A stretch of DNA of 64,000 bases from positions 900,501 through 964,500 of the forward strand of contig NZ_CP038255.1 in assembly GCF_004564135.1 (NCBI RefSeq), given 5' to 3'. Position numbers and translations under genes: made by a program. This document shows, one piece after another, positions 37,060 to 44,887 of this stretch (position 1 is the stretch's first letter; every line of letters starts with the position of its first letter). The notes beneath the pieces are model-generated. The model was not told where the DNA came from, did not search any database, and saw nothing but the letters and a program-made list of their open reading frames with translations. The DNA comes from Terasakiella sp. SH-1. Its GTDB lineage: Bacteria > Pseudomonadota > Alphaproteobacteria > Rhodospirillales > Terasakiellaceae.

Positions 37060-37785
37060 TTTGGGGCTGAAGTAGCTAAGGACTGAAAGAGGTTCTATAA
37101 TGGCTACGATGTACATCCGAAAAAGTCGTCTGACTTTACGTCAGCAAAGCAAGTTGATTGAGCATTTTGTCGCAGGCAGCACGGCTCGTGCGACTGCTGA
37201 AATTGTAGGTGTCCAAGCGAACACATCGATCCGCTTCTTCATGCGGCTTCGCCAATTGATTGCCAGCAAGTTGCCGAGCTATCGTTTGCAAGGCGAGATT
37301 GAAGCTGATGAAAGTTATTTTGGCGGTGTCCGTAAAGGAAAACGAGGTCGTGGTGCTGGCGGCAAAGTGGCTGTGTTTGGCCTTTTAAAGCGGGGTGGCA
37401 AGGTCTATACGGCAATCATTCCCAATGCAAAGACAGAGACGCTGTTACCGATTATTCAGGAGAAGGTCGAGCCTGACAGTATCGTCTATACCGATACGTT
37501 TGGCGCTTACAACGCATTGGATGTTTCGGACTTTCATCACCGCCGCATCAACCATTCCAAACTCTTTGCAGACAAACAAAATCACATCAATGGCATTGAG
37601 AACTTTTGGAATCAGGCAAAGCGTCATATGCGGAAATTCAACGGTATCAAAACTGACCATTTCTACTGGTTTCTCAAGGAGTGTGAATGGCGTTTCAATG
37701 GAGGCAACCACGCAGACCTCCTAAAGCAGCTGAAAATATGGTATAAACAGGCTAAACATTAACCCTTAGCTACTTCAGCCCCAAA
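37060..37785 (+). mobile_element. IS1595-family insertion sequence
   Basis: The 19 bp terminal inverted repeats GGGGCTGAAGTAGCTAAGG (37063-37081) and its complement (37764-37782), extended by TTT/AAA, enclose one transposase gene. The flanking 8-mers (TAATAATA left, GGTTATTT right) do not match, so no target duplication is visible. The right end lies 3 bases from the stop codon of the TIGR02186-type gene. Confidence 0.9.
37100..37762 (+). CDS. IS1595 family transposase (ISXO2-like)
   Basis: A 220-residue transposase with the ISXO2 domain. GEIEADESYFGG holds the first catalytic aspartate, VYTDTFGAY the second, and the third position lies in NHINGIENFWNQAKRHMRKFNGI. The sequence is uninterrupted with intact terminal repeats, so the element may still move. 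The N-terminal part has a helix-turn-helix-like segment rather than a clear zinc finger. Confidence 0.92.
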   Translation: MATMYIRKSRLTLRQQSKLIEHFVAGSTARATAEIVGVQANTSIRFFMRLRQLIASKLPSYRLQGEIEADESYFGGVRKGKRGRGAGGKVAVFGLLKRGGKVYTAIIPNAKTETLLPIIQEKVEPDSIVYTDTFGAYNALDVSDFHHRRINHSKLFADKQNHINGIENFWNQAKRHMRKFNGIKTDHFYWFLKECEWRFNGGNHADLLKQLKIWYKQAKH

Positions 37786-37787
37786 GG

Positions 37788-38555
37788 TTATTTTTTACGG
37801 AAGGCGACCGAGGCAACCCAGCCTGCAAACAAGGCAATGATGACCGCCAGCACGCCGTAAGCAAAGCTGTGACGGTGGGCAAAATCGAAAATTTCGGCCT
37901 CTGCACCGATTTTGGAGACAAATAATGGGGTAATCTGGCTGCTGACCACATCTTTGTTCTTAACCAGATAGACATAGACCAGATAGGTGCCAACCGGGAT
38001 ATTGGCTGGAAAGACAAAGTCAGCACGAAACAGGCGATTACCCAGAAACTTGACCTTGGTTGGGGCTTCGGCGTATAGGCCCTGACGTTTTTTGGCACGC
38101 AACAGTGCATCCCAGAAGATTTCTTTTTTCTCTGCTGAGATATGCTTGCTTTGCGGGGCCAGATAGCTGTTGAGATAATCTGGCCCTAGCTCTAGGCGTT
38201 GTAATGTCTCTCCTGAGACCATTTCTTCAAGGTCACCCGATGTTGCAATATTATAGAAGACGGGGGCACCGCTGAATGTGACCTGGTCTTTGTTGGCCCA
38301 TACCCCCATGACACGCCCTTTTTTGCGGACCACTTCATTTTGTGAAGGACCGCGCACAATGACAACCACATCGCCTTCGCCTTTTGTCGCCCCAAACAGC
38401 AGAACTTTGGAGCCACTGAAACTTGTATCAATGGCAACAAGGTGATCACCAAGGGCCGCAACAATCTCGTTGGAAATATCCGGTGTAGCCCCCTGTGAAG
38501 GAGAAGCAAAAAACAGGGGAAGCAGGAGGCTAAGCAGGCGCAGGGTTTGTATCAT
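37788..38555 (-). CDS. TIGR02186/Alph_Pro_TM family membrane-anchored protein
   Basis: A 255-residue protein with a signal peptide (LLSLLLPLFFASPSQGA), a beta-rich exported domain (SFSGSKVLLFGATKGEGDVVVIVRGP) and one C-terminal membrane helix (FAYGVLAVIIALFAGWVASVAF) followed by RKK. This is the pattern of a family found in alphaproteobacteria, commonly downstream of a TSUP permease, as here. The start overlaps the permease stop (TGATG), so the two are coupled. Function unknown. An IS1595 element lies right after its stop. Confidence 0.85.
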   Translation of the reverse strand: MIQTLRLLSLLLPLFFASPSQGATPDISNEIVAALGDHLVAIDTSFSGSKVLLFGATKGEGDVVVIVRGPSQNEVVRKKGRVMGVWANKDQVTFSGAPVFYNIATSGDLEEMVSGETLQRLELGPDYLNSYLAPQSKHISAEKKEIFWDALLRAKKRQGLYAEAPTKVKFLGNRLFRADFVFPANIPVGTYLVYVYLVKNKDVVSSQITPLFVSKIGAEAEIFDFAHRHSFAYGVLAVIIALFAGWVASVAFRKK

Positions 38556-38989
38556 CAGTGACCACCTCCAATGCCAAGACTAAAGAGGTCATCGGGCGTC
38601 ACCATCAGGTCAAAACCAAGCTTGACACAAACGGCCAATACCATCAGGGCCAGAAGGATGCGCAGTTGCTCGCCTTGCATTTTCATGCCAACACGGGCAC
38701 CAAATTGTGCGCCAATCACACCACCGATGAGCAGCATGGAGCCCATTTTAAAATCTACATTTTTTCGTCGGGTATGGGCGATTACACCGGATACGCTGGA
38801 GGCCACAATCTGATTGGCCTCAGTCGCGACAGCAACGGTGGAAGGAACACCGATAAAAATCAAAAGCGGGGTCATCAAAAAGCCACCGCCCACGCCAAAC
38901 ATGCCGGATAGAAAACCCACAGCCCCACCCATTCCGAGCAGGAGAAACATATTTACGGAAATCTCAGCTATCGGTAGATAGATATTCAT
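38555..38989 (-). CDS. TauE/SafE (TSUP) family permease, internally shortened
   Basis: Only 144 residues, while the family proteins that accompany TIGR02186 genes are around 300. The N-terminal half is normal (GFLSGMFGVGGGFLMTPLLIFIG, ATEANQIVASSVSGV, DFKMG). It then passes at IGGVIGAQFGARVGMK directly into what I recall as the C-terminal end of the full protein (GEQLRILLALMVLAV...DDLFSL). This suggests loss of about 160 residues by recombination between the two homologous halves. The reading frame is kept, but transport function is doubtful. Confidence 0.7.
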   Translation of the reverse strand: MNIYLPIAEISVNMFLLLGMGGAVGFLSGMFGVGGGFLMTPLLIFIGVPSTVAVATEANQIVASSVSGVIAHTRRKNVDFKMGSMLLIGGVIGAQFGARVGMKMQGEQLRILLALMVLAVCVKLGFDLMVTPDDLFSLGIGGGH

Positions 38990-39130
38990 TCGCTATGGCC
39001 CAAGAGTTCAACCCCAAACCTTGATCTGGGAAGAATGATCGCAATTTCAATAAGTTTTATGCCAAACCAAAGGGCGAAGCAATATGAGAACCGCATTAGC
39101 CTGAAAAAACTTGTGCATATGCGAAGAAAA

Positions 39131-39490
39131 TTACTCAGCAGCGTCTTTTTTTAATCTTTTCAGTGACATTTTTAACCCTTGAAGGTCGCGTGCGACGGTC
39201 TCCCAGATGATTCGCGGGTCCACATCGAAATATTCATGGGCGATAAAATTGCGCATATGGCGAAGGGCCATCCAGGGGACAGCCTTGTAATGTTTGCGCA
39301 CTTTATTGGGGACGTGATGGGTGGCTTCTCCAATGATCTCCAGGTTCCGAATGACGGCATCCATAGTGCGATCATCCCTGAGGAAATCTTTCCTTTTCAT
39401 ACCGCGAACATAGCGCTCAATCTTATTAATTGCGGTAATCATCTGTTCCAGATGAAAGGTCCAGCGTTCATGACGTTGTGGTTTTGTCAT
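39131..39490 (-). CDS. hepT: HepT-like (DUF86) ribonuclease toxin
   Basis: A 119-residue helical HEPN-type protein. The R-x4-H-x-Y motif of HepT is present as RNFIAHEY, preceded by MDAVIRNLEIIGEATHHVP, typical of DUF86. It pairs with the nucleotidyltransferase gene upstream, which it overlaps by 23 bases. Such pairs act as toxin-antitoxin modules in which MntA adenylylates HepT on the motif tyrosine. Confidence 0.88.
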   Translation of the reverse strand: MTKPQRHERWTFHLEQMITAINKIERYVRGMKRKDFLRDDRTMDAVIRNLEIIGEATHHVPNKVRKHYKAVPWMALRHMRNFIAHEYFDVDPRIIWETVARDLQGLKMSLKRLKKDAAE

Positions 39491-39776
39491 CGAAAATCAC
39501 CTCCGCCAGAACATTTTCTTTTAAATCAGAAGCAAGCATTTCAGACGTGGCAATATCCACGCGTCGCCCAAAGGATTCCTCCAGTTTGATATGAAGCTCA
39601 GCCAGTTGAATTAACCCCGGTGTCTGGTTGAACTCGACCAGCATGTCAATATCACTGTCTGTGCGCGGCGTGCCACGTGCATAAGACCCAAACAAACCAA
39701 TTCGCGCAATGCCGAACTCATCAAGATCAGTTTGCATGGCTTGCAGTTTTTTGAAGATGTCCTCTTTATTCGTCAT
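39468..39776 (-). CDS. mntA: MntA-like minimal nucleotidyltransferase antitoxin
   Basis: A 102-residue nucleotidyltransferase domain with the motif GSYARGTPRTDSDIDMLVEF, an exact G-S-x10-D-x-D form. It is first in the operon and its end overlaps the HepT gene. Known MntA proteins neutralise HepT by AMP transfer. The HepT-MntA pair sits at the edge of a stretch of mobile-element debris. Confidence 0.9.
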   Translation of the reverse strand: MTNKEDIFKKLQAMQTDLDEFGIARIGLFGSYARGTPRTDSDIDMLVEFNQTPGLIQLAELHIKLEESFGRRVDIATSEMLASDLKENVLAEVIFDDKTTTS

Positions 39777-39858
39777 GCATAGAGTATAACATATTGGGTC
39801 CGTGTCTTAAAATGGGCTAAAATATTTTGACGACATGACGTATAGGAAAGTACCTAAA

Positions 39859-39939
39859 ATGACCGAAAACCATAAGAAAACTCCCGCGGATCAGGTGCTT
39901 GATAGTTATGGCACGACCATTTTTACCAAATTTTCGTGA
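39859..39939 (+). pseudogene. aminotransferase N-terminal fragment
   Basis: The ATG at 39859 gives MTENHKKTPADQV then LDSYGTTIFTKFS and a stop. The part around YGTTIFT matches the start of the class I/II aminotransferase encoded at 53723 (LSEYGTTIFTAMSALAAEYG). The homology ends after about 24 residues where mobile debris begins, so this is the head of a paralogous gene whose body has been lost. Confidence 0.65.
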
Positions 39940-40034
39940 GAAGCTCAAAATCGGCAGGAAGGAAAGTCCGATACAAGCACCACACAGCGATTACAGGATG
40001 ATATCGCAGTCAGTCGGTGTAGCATACGGTTCAG

Positions 40035-40275
40035 AACACCGCAGGCAACCTTCCCATAACCATTTTGGCGTTAAGTCCCAAGGCCAGATAAACAGCCTTG
40101 TTGCGGACCGTGCCTTTATCGCGGATTTTAACCCGCAGGGCATCAAAGATGATGACAGGATAAACCGCATCAAGAGGGCGGTTCTGTCAGTCTCAGACTT
40201 CATCTATGACAGCATCTGTCACCGTGGAAAACAAATTCTTGGAGACTTCTACGCCGCAGATTTCCTTAAGGTGCC
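40035..40275 (-). pseudogene. IS256 family transposase relic
   Basis: On the minus strand one frame reads HLKEICGVEVSKNLFSTVTD, continues to DEV, two stop codons with D between, then [38 protein letters not shown]. This is the catalytic-core region of IS256/Mutator transposases. The two TGA codons fall where Arg and Trp are usual, and a frameshift follows after LALGL. Only the middle of the gene remains. Confidence 0.8.
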
Positions 40276-40496
40276 ACTCTGCACGGTCAATATAAGCATT
40301 ACCGGCAATAGCCAACCGATCCAACCAGAACTCGATCAGACCCGTATCCGACTTGACCTTTCGCAACCGCTCGACTTCCGCTATCTGTAAGGCTGGTTCA
40401 CCATATTATGGCCACGACGGCGTTCTTCGAGTGGATCGAATTGCTCAAGTCGGATACGGGGCTGAATCGTTTGAGTTGTTTCTTTGGCGGCATATA

Positions 40497-40646
40497 TTAC
40501 AAGTTCCATGAGCGGTAGTTGCTGGGGCTGATTTTGAGCAGCAGGCCCGGCACGGTCGCGTCCCAGAGCAGCTTATTTTTTTTACCGGGCTTCGTCGTTG
40601 CACATGTCAGGTCAGTTAGGACTTTTCTTTTGTATGGTGTTCCCAT
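40497..40646 (-). pseudogene. tyrosine integrase N-terminal fragment
   Basis: Starting at the ATG at 40646 with GGGAGG upstream, 49 residues read MGTPYKRKVLTDLTCATTKP then GKKNKLLWDATVPGLLLKIS and PSNYRSW before a stop. This is the arm-type DNA-binding start of phage-like integrases. The catalytic domain is missing. It resembles the fragment at 53250-53483. Confidence 0.7.
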
Positions 40647-40768
40647 TACAATCCTCCCAAAAGTTGACGTCAAGCATTCGTCAGCTTTGGGTTGTTATTT
40701 GTTGTCACTTTCTAGCATTGAAAGTCATTCTTATCAACTGCGGCACTTTACCCCTAGGAAATACTCTC

Positions 40769-41662
40769 TTAGTCTGCACGCAGTGTTAACCAGATCCCCG
40801 TGGTGACGAGAAACATGCCAATCCATTCGAGTGGAACAGGGGTTTCTTGAAGGATTGGTATGCCAGCTAGCGACGCGATTGTAGGGACAACGGCGACAAT
40901 GGCGGCTGTTGGGGTTGTTCCGAGGTGTTTGATCGCCAGATAGAAGAAAATGAGCCCCAAGATACTTGGTCCCAACCCCTGATAGATCATTTGGATGAGG
41001 ATATCTTCCATCGGTGAGGCGGCAAGGTTAGTGGGTAAGAACAACCACCAGATGGGGATGAAAAGGACGGCATTGACAATGGGGACCATGGCAAGCAGTT
41101 CTTTGAGGGAAACTGTCCAGGTTCTGGTTGCAGGCATATAAACGGCCATGGAAAAAGCCGCAGTCATAAAGAACGCATCACCGATGAGGCTGTTTAAATT
41201 ACCAAACCCGTCTTTGGCAAATGCCGTTAAGGCACAGCCGCTTAAGATGACAAAAATAGCGATCCAGGTTTGAACAGAGGGGCGGCTACCCAGCCAGACA
41301 ACGGTAATCAGCGTTGCAAAGATTGGCAAGGTGCCATTAATAAAGACACCACCATGTGAGACAGGTGCAAATAGAAAACCAGTATAGGCCAATAAGACGT
41401 AGGGAACGCCTGTTCCACCAGCAAGGACCAGAATTTGAAAGAGGCTTAAATGGCGTGGCCACCACAAGTAGGTTGCCGGTAACAGCAAAAGCCCCGCAAA
41501 TCCGAAACGTAAGGCCGCCATATCATAAATGGTGAGAGGGCTGAGTGCTCCCAAACGGGAAACGACGATAAAACCGGCCCAAATACCCGCCATCAGAACA
41601 GCGCAAATAAAGCCAAGGAGAGGAGATGTCTTCTCTTCTGTGAGGGGGGATTCTTCCTTCAT
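40769..41662 (-). CDS. EamA/DMT family transporter
   Basis: A 297-residue ten-helix membrane protein with two EamA repeats: GFICAVLMAGIWAGFIVVSRL ... ALRFGFAGLLLLPA in the first, and SLIGDAFFMTAAFSMAVYMPATR ... GTTPTAAIVAVVPTIASLAGIPIL in the second. Members export or import amino acids and other metabolites. GGAG lies upstream of the start. The substrate is unknown. A family 1 three-armed element lies 18 bases upstream of its start codon and may affect its promoter. Confidence 0.9.
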   Translation of the reverse strand: MKEESPLTEEKTSPLLGFICAVLMAGIWAGFIVVSRLGALSPLTIYDMAALRFGFAGLLLLPATYLWWPRHLSLFQILVLAGGTGVPYVLLAYTGFLFAPVSHGGVFINGTLPIFATLITVVWLGSRPSVQTWIAIFVILSGCALTAFAKDGFGNLNSLIGDAFFMTAAFSMAVYMPATRTWTVSLKELLAMVPIVNAVLFIPIWWLFLPTNLAASPMEDILIQMIYQGLGPSILGLIFFYLAIKHLGTTPTAAIVAVVPTIASLAGIPILQETPVPLEWIGMFLVTTGIWLTLRAD

Positions 41663-41680
41663 TGCGTTGCCTTGCTCCTA

Positions 41681-41947
41681 GGGCGTAAAATCATAAAATA
41701 GACTTGTTTGGCGGAGATGTATTTGAGGATAGACAAGGCATGAAACCCGCAGAAGTGCGAGCACTTTAAGGGGTTTATAACGCAGCTCTATCCTCAAATA
41801 CATCCCGTCCCTTACGGGATTTCCCTAAAATATAGGCATTACGGCGTTAAAGTCTTTTGAAAGTACAAGTACTTCCTGCAAGCCTTTGCCTTGTCTTGCC
41901 TATATTTTAGGGAAACCAAAGCAAGTCTATTTTATGAGTTTACGCCT
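41681..41947 (+). mobile_element. three-armed MITE-like repeat, family 1 copy B
   Basis: 267 bp between TA dinucleotides (41679-41680 and 41948-41949). Terminal repeats 41681-41706 and 41922-41947 pair with two mismatches. Arm 1 is an 18 bp perfect stem (41716-41733 with 41787-41804) and arm 2 another (41820-41837 with 41898-41915). Apical hairpins AAGTGC/GCACTT and AAGTAC/GTACTT sit in the loops. A small hairpin ATCCCGT/ACGGGAT links the arms. Confidence 0.92.
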
Positions 41948-41953
41948 TAATAG

Positions 41954-41993
41954 AAAAAAAGCCCCTCGGGATCACGGGTCACGCCCGAGGGGC
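41954..41993 (-). terminator. Rho-independent terminator of pyk
   Basis: GCCCCTCGGG (41961-41970) pairs with CCCGAGGGGC (41984-41993); seven T residues follow on the minus strand. Confidence 0.88.
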
Positions 41994-42069
41994 AAGTTGC
42001 CTGCGCTCTCATTCTAGGGAGACGAAAAAACACAGGTGTATTAAAAATATATTGTTGCTGTGAACGCTT

Positions 42070-43491
42070 CTATTGCACCTCTGCAATGCGAAGAATATTT
42101 GTGGTACCTGCACTCCCAAAAGGGACACCTGCGGTGATGACCACACTGTCACCGACGTTAACAAAGCCTTTGTTTTTGGTAAGTTCCAGGGCGATTTGAA
42201 CCATTTCACTGACATTTGTTGCATCACTACATACAATCGGGGCAATGCCCCAGCCAAGGCAGAGTGATCTTGCCACTTGCAGATCATGGGTCAAGGCAAT
42301 CACCGGGGCTTCGGGGCGCTCACGTGCAGCCCTTAGCGCTGTTTTTCCCGATGTGGAGTAACAAATCACCGCCTGTGCCTCAATTGTGGAGGCCACCTGG
42401 CGGGCAGCTGCACTGATGGCATCTGTCTTGGTGTTTTCTGTTTTGTTACGCGACGCATCCATCAAGGAACGATGTAACGGGTCTGTTTCGACTTCACGAA
42501 TAATGCGTGACATCAACGAAACGGCCTCAACCGGATAATCCCCGGCGGCTGTTTCCGCCGACAGCATCACCGCATCCACGCCGTCATAGACTGCTGTTGC
42601 AACGTCAGAGGCTTCGGCCCGTGTTGGGGTTGGGGTGTTGATCATGGTTTCAAGCATCTGGGTTGCCACAATAACGGGGCGGCCACGGTTGCGGGCATAA
42701 GAGATGATTTTCTTTTGAATTGCAGGGACTTTTTCTGGCGGTAGTTCTACACCGAGGTCGCCACGGGCGACCATCACCGCATCGGTTTCTTCAATAATGG
42801 CGGCAAGGTGGTCGACTGCATTTGGTTTTTCAATTTTCGCAATGACTTGGATGCGCCCACCGGCAAGCTCTCTCAGTTCTTTTAGGTCTTCAGGGCGTTG
42901 TACAAAAGATAGCGCCACACTGCCAATGCCTTGTTCAAGGCCAAAGGCCAGGTCGCGTTTATCCTTATCAGTCATAGCTGACACTTTAATTTCTGAATCT
43001 GGAACACTGACGCCTTTGCGATCAGAGAGATATCCGTCAACTTCAGCCTTGGTTACGGCATAACCGCTGCCAACCTCTGTCACCGTCATGATCATTTTGC
43101 CATCGTCAATTAACAAACGGTTGCCAATGGACAATCCTTGCAAAATTTCTGGATGGGGCATGTACACACGCTCTTGCGTGCCCGGTTTATCCTGTAAATC
43201 AAACCGGAAAGACTCACCAGCTTTCAAATGGATTTTTTGATCAGTAAATGTCCCCAGACGGAACTTTGGCCCCTGTAAATCCATGAAAAGGCCAAGGGGA
43301 CGATCAAGTTCCTTTTCAGCCTGACGCACGGCCTTGATACGTGCAGCATGTTCGTCATAATCACCATGGGAGAAGTTTAAGCGAAAGACATTGGCCCCTG
43401 CCTTTGCCAGTTCCAGAATTTTCTCGACTGAGGAGCTGGAGGGGCCAAGGGTGGCGACGATTTTGACTTGTTTTGAGGGGGCGTTTGTCAT
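42070..43491 (-). CDS. pyk: pyruvate kinase
   Basis: Transfers phosphate from phosphoenolpyruvate to ADP. The 473-residue enzyme has KIVATLGPSS, NFSHGDYDEH, MDLQGPKFRLG, AKIEKPNAVDH with the catalytic lysine, MVARGDLGVELP, ATQMLETMI and DAVMLSAETAAGDYPVEAV, followed by the C-terminal allosteric-type domain. It looks fully functional. It lies downstream of a divergent enolase and a phosphotransferase gene on the same strand, separated from enolase by 97 bases that contain a strong hairpin. Confidence 0.97.
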   Translation of the reverse strand: MTNAPSKQVKIVATLGPSSSSVEKILELAKAGANVFRLNFSHGDYDEHAARIKAVRQAEKELDRPLGLFMDLQGPKFRLGTFTDQKIHLKAGESFRFDLQDKPGTQERVYMPHPEILQGLSIGNRLLIDDGKMIMTVTEVGSGYAVTKAEVDGYLSDRKGVSVPDSEIKVSAMTDKDKRDLAFGLEQGIGSVALSFVQRPEDLKELRELAGGRIQVIAKIEKPNAVDHLAAIIEETDAVMVARGDLGVELPPEKVPAIQKKIISYARNRGRPVIVATQMLETMINTPTPTRAEASDVATAVYDGVDAVMLSAETAAGDYPVEAVSLMSRIIREVETDPLHRSLMDASRNKTENTKTDAISAAARQVASTIEAQAVICYSTSGKTALRAARERPEAPVIALTHDLQVARSLCLGWGIAPIVCSDATNVSEMVQIALELTKNKGFVNVGDSVVITAGVPFGSAGTTNILRIAEVQ

Positions 43492-43539
43492 TGTCAGCTT
43501 TCTTGTGAGGCGTGTTGTTCGATTAAGGTTTAAAACAGC

Positions 43540-43577
43540 GCAGGACTGGCAGGCGGGCTGTTGCCTGCCAGTCCTGC
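43540..43577 (-). other. 15 bp perfect hairpin between eno and pyk
   Basis: GCAGGACTGGCAGGC (43540-43554) and GCCTGCCAGTCCTGC (43563-43577) pair perfectly around an 8-base loop. On the minus strand only a short TTTT follows a few bases later, so it may be a partial terminator or an mRNA processing/stability element that sets the ratio of pyk to the upstream genes. Confidence 0.75.
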
Positions 43578-43588
43578 ATTGCAGGTGG

Positions 43589-44884
43589 TTACTGTTTTGC
43601 CCACCATGTGTTTTTCAACGGGGCACCACCAACAAATGTATCAGCACCCAGTTCGTCCTGAATGCGTAAACATTCATTCCATTTCACCATACGTTCAGAA
43701 CGGGTGAAGGAACCGACTTTCAATTGACCACAGCCCAGACCTGTAGACAGGTGACTGATGGAGACATCTTCTGTTTCACCAGAGCGTGCAGAAACCACCG
43801 CGCCCCAACCGGCTTTTTGTGCAGCCTTGAATGTGTCGACAGATTCACTGACCGTCCCGGCTTGGTTGACTTTGACAAGAACGGCATTACAGGCGTTATC
43901 AGCAATGCCCTGTTCAACCAGCTTGGCATTGGTCACGAGATAGTCATCACCGATGATTTGCAGCTTGTCACCAAAACGACGGGTGAATTCGATCATGCCT
44001 TCTTTATCGCCTTCATCCACCGGGTCTTCAATCGCTGCAATCGGGTAATCAGTGATCCATTTGTCCAGCATGTCAATCATGGCGCTACTGTCCATTTCAC
44101 GATCTTCCAGTGCAAGGCGGTAACGACCATTTTCACAGAATTCAGAGGCCGCAATATCCAGTGAAATCACCACGCGCTTACCCGGTTTTTCACCCGCCTT
44201 TTCAATTGCACTGACCAGTGTTTCCAATGCTTCTTCGTTGCTGTCAAACATCGGCCACCAGCCGCCTTCATCGGCAACACCAGCCAGCTTGCCTTTTTGT
44301 GCCATGATGTCACCAGCGGCAAAATAGACTTCGTTGGTCACTTCCATCACTTCATCAAAAGACGAAGCACCGGGCACCATGATCATGAAGTCCTGAATGT
44401 CCACACGGCCAGAGGCATGGGCACCACCACCAAAGATTTGAATTTCCGGCAAGGGAAGAGCAGGGGTACAGTCATAGGTGTCGGCAACATGACGCCACAA
44501 GGCTTTCTTTGCATTGGCCGCTGCACCGTGTAAACAAGCTAAAGAGGTTGCTACGGTCGCATTGCCCCCCAGATTTTCTTTCATCGGGGAACTGTCCAAG
44601 CCAAGAATGGCATCATCCAATGCTTTCTGATCTTCAATATCCATACCTGTCAGGGCCTGGGCAATGGGACCATTGACGCTGGCAAGTGCCTTGTCGACAC
44701 CCTTACCGCTGAGCGCAGAACCACCATCGCGAAGGTCAATGGCTTCGCGCAAACCACGCGAGGCTCCTGCGGGTGCAATGGCGCGACCCATAAGGCCGTT
44801 TTCCAATGTGATATCGACTTCAACTGTCGGGTTCCCACGGGAATCCCAGACACGGCGACCTTTAACTGCTGTAATTTTTGTCAC
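43589..44884 (-). CDS. divergent enolase with altered active-site residues
   Basis: A 431-residue enolase homologue starting at GTG (44884) with AAGGAAA upstream. Metal ligands and catalytic lysines are kept: Glu206 (ADEGG), Asp243 (SLDIAASEF), Glu286 (IEDP), Asp313 (GDDYLVTN), Lys338 and Lys389. But QEFM is QDFM (Asp165), the loop PSGAST is PAGASR, and the phosphate-contact VSHRSGETED is VSARSGETED, so the conserved histidine is Ala366. These changes suggest a paralogue for a different 2-phospho-hydroxy acid rather than the housekeeping enzyme. It lies 3 bases after the phosphotransferase gene. Confidence 0.88.
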   Translation of the reverse strand: MTKITAVKGRRVWDSRGNPTVEVDITLENGLMGRAIAPAGASRGLREAIDLRDGGSALSGKGVDKALASVNGPIAQALTGMDIEDQKALDDAILGLDSSPMKENLGGNATVATSLACLHGAAANAKKALWRHVADTYDCTPALPLPEIQIFGGGAHASGRVDIQDFMIMVPGASSFDEVMEVTNEVYFAAGDIMAQKGKLAGVADEGGWWPMFDSNEEALETLVSAIEKAGEKPGKRVVISLDIAASEFCENGRYRLALEDREMDSSAMIDMLDKWITDYPIAAIEDPVDEGDKEGMIEFTRRFGDKLQIIGDDYLVTNAKLVEQGIADNACNAVLVKVNQAGTVSESVDTFKAAQKAGWGAVVSARSGETEDVSISHLSTGLGCGQLKVGSFTRSERMVKWNECLRIQDELGADTFVGGAPLKNTWWAKQ

Positions 44885-44887
44885 GGG

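Noticed and set aside
39899-40390. 163-residue plus-strand open frame
   Set aside because: It runs antisense to the IS256 relic, whose conserved motif is on the minus strand; the plus frame has no family similarity.
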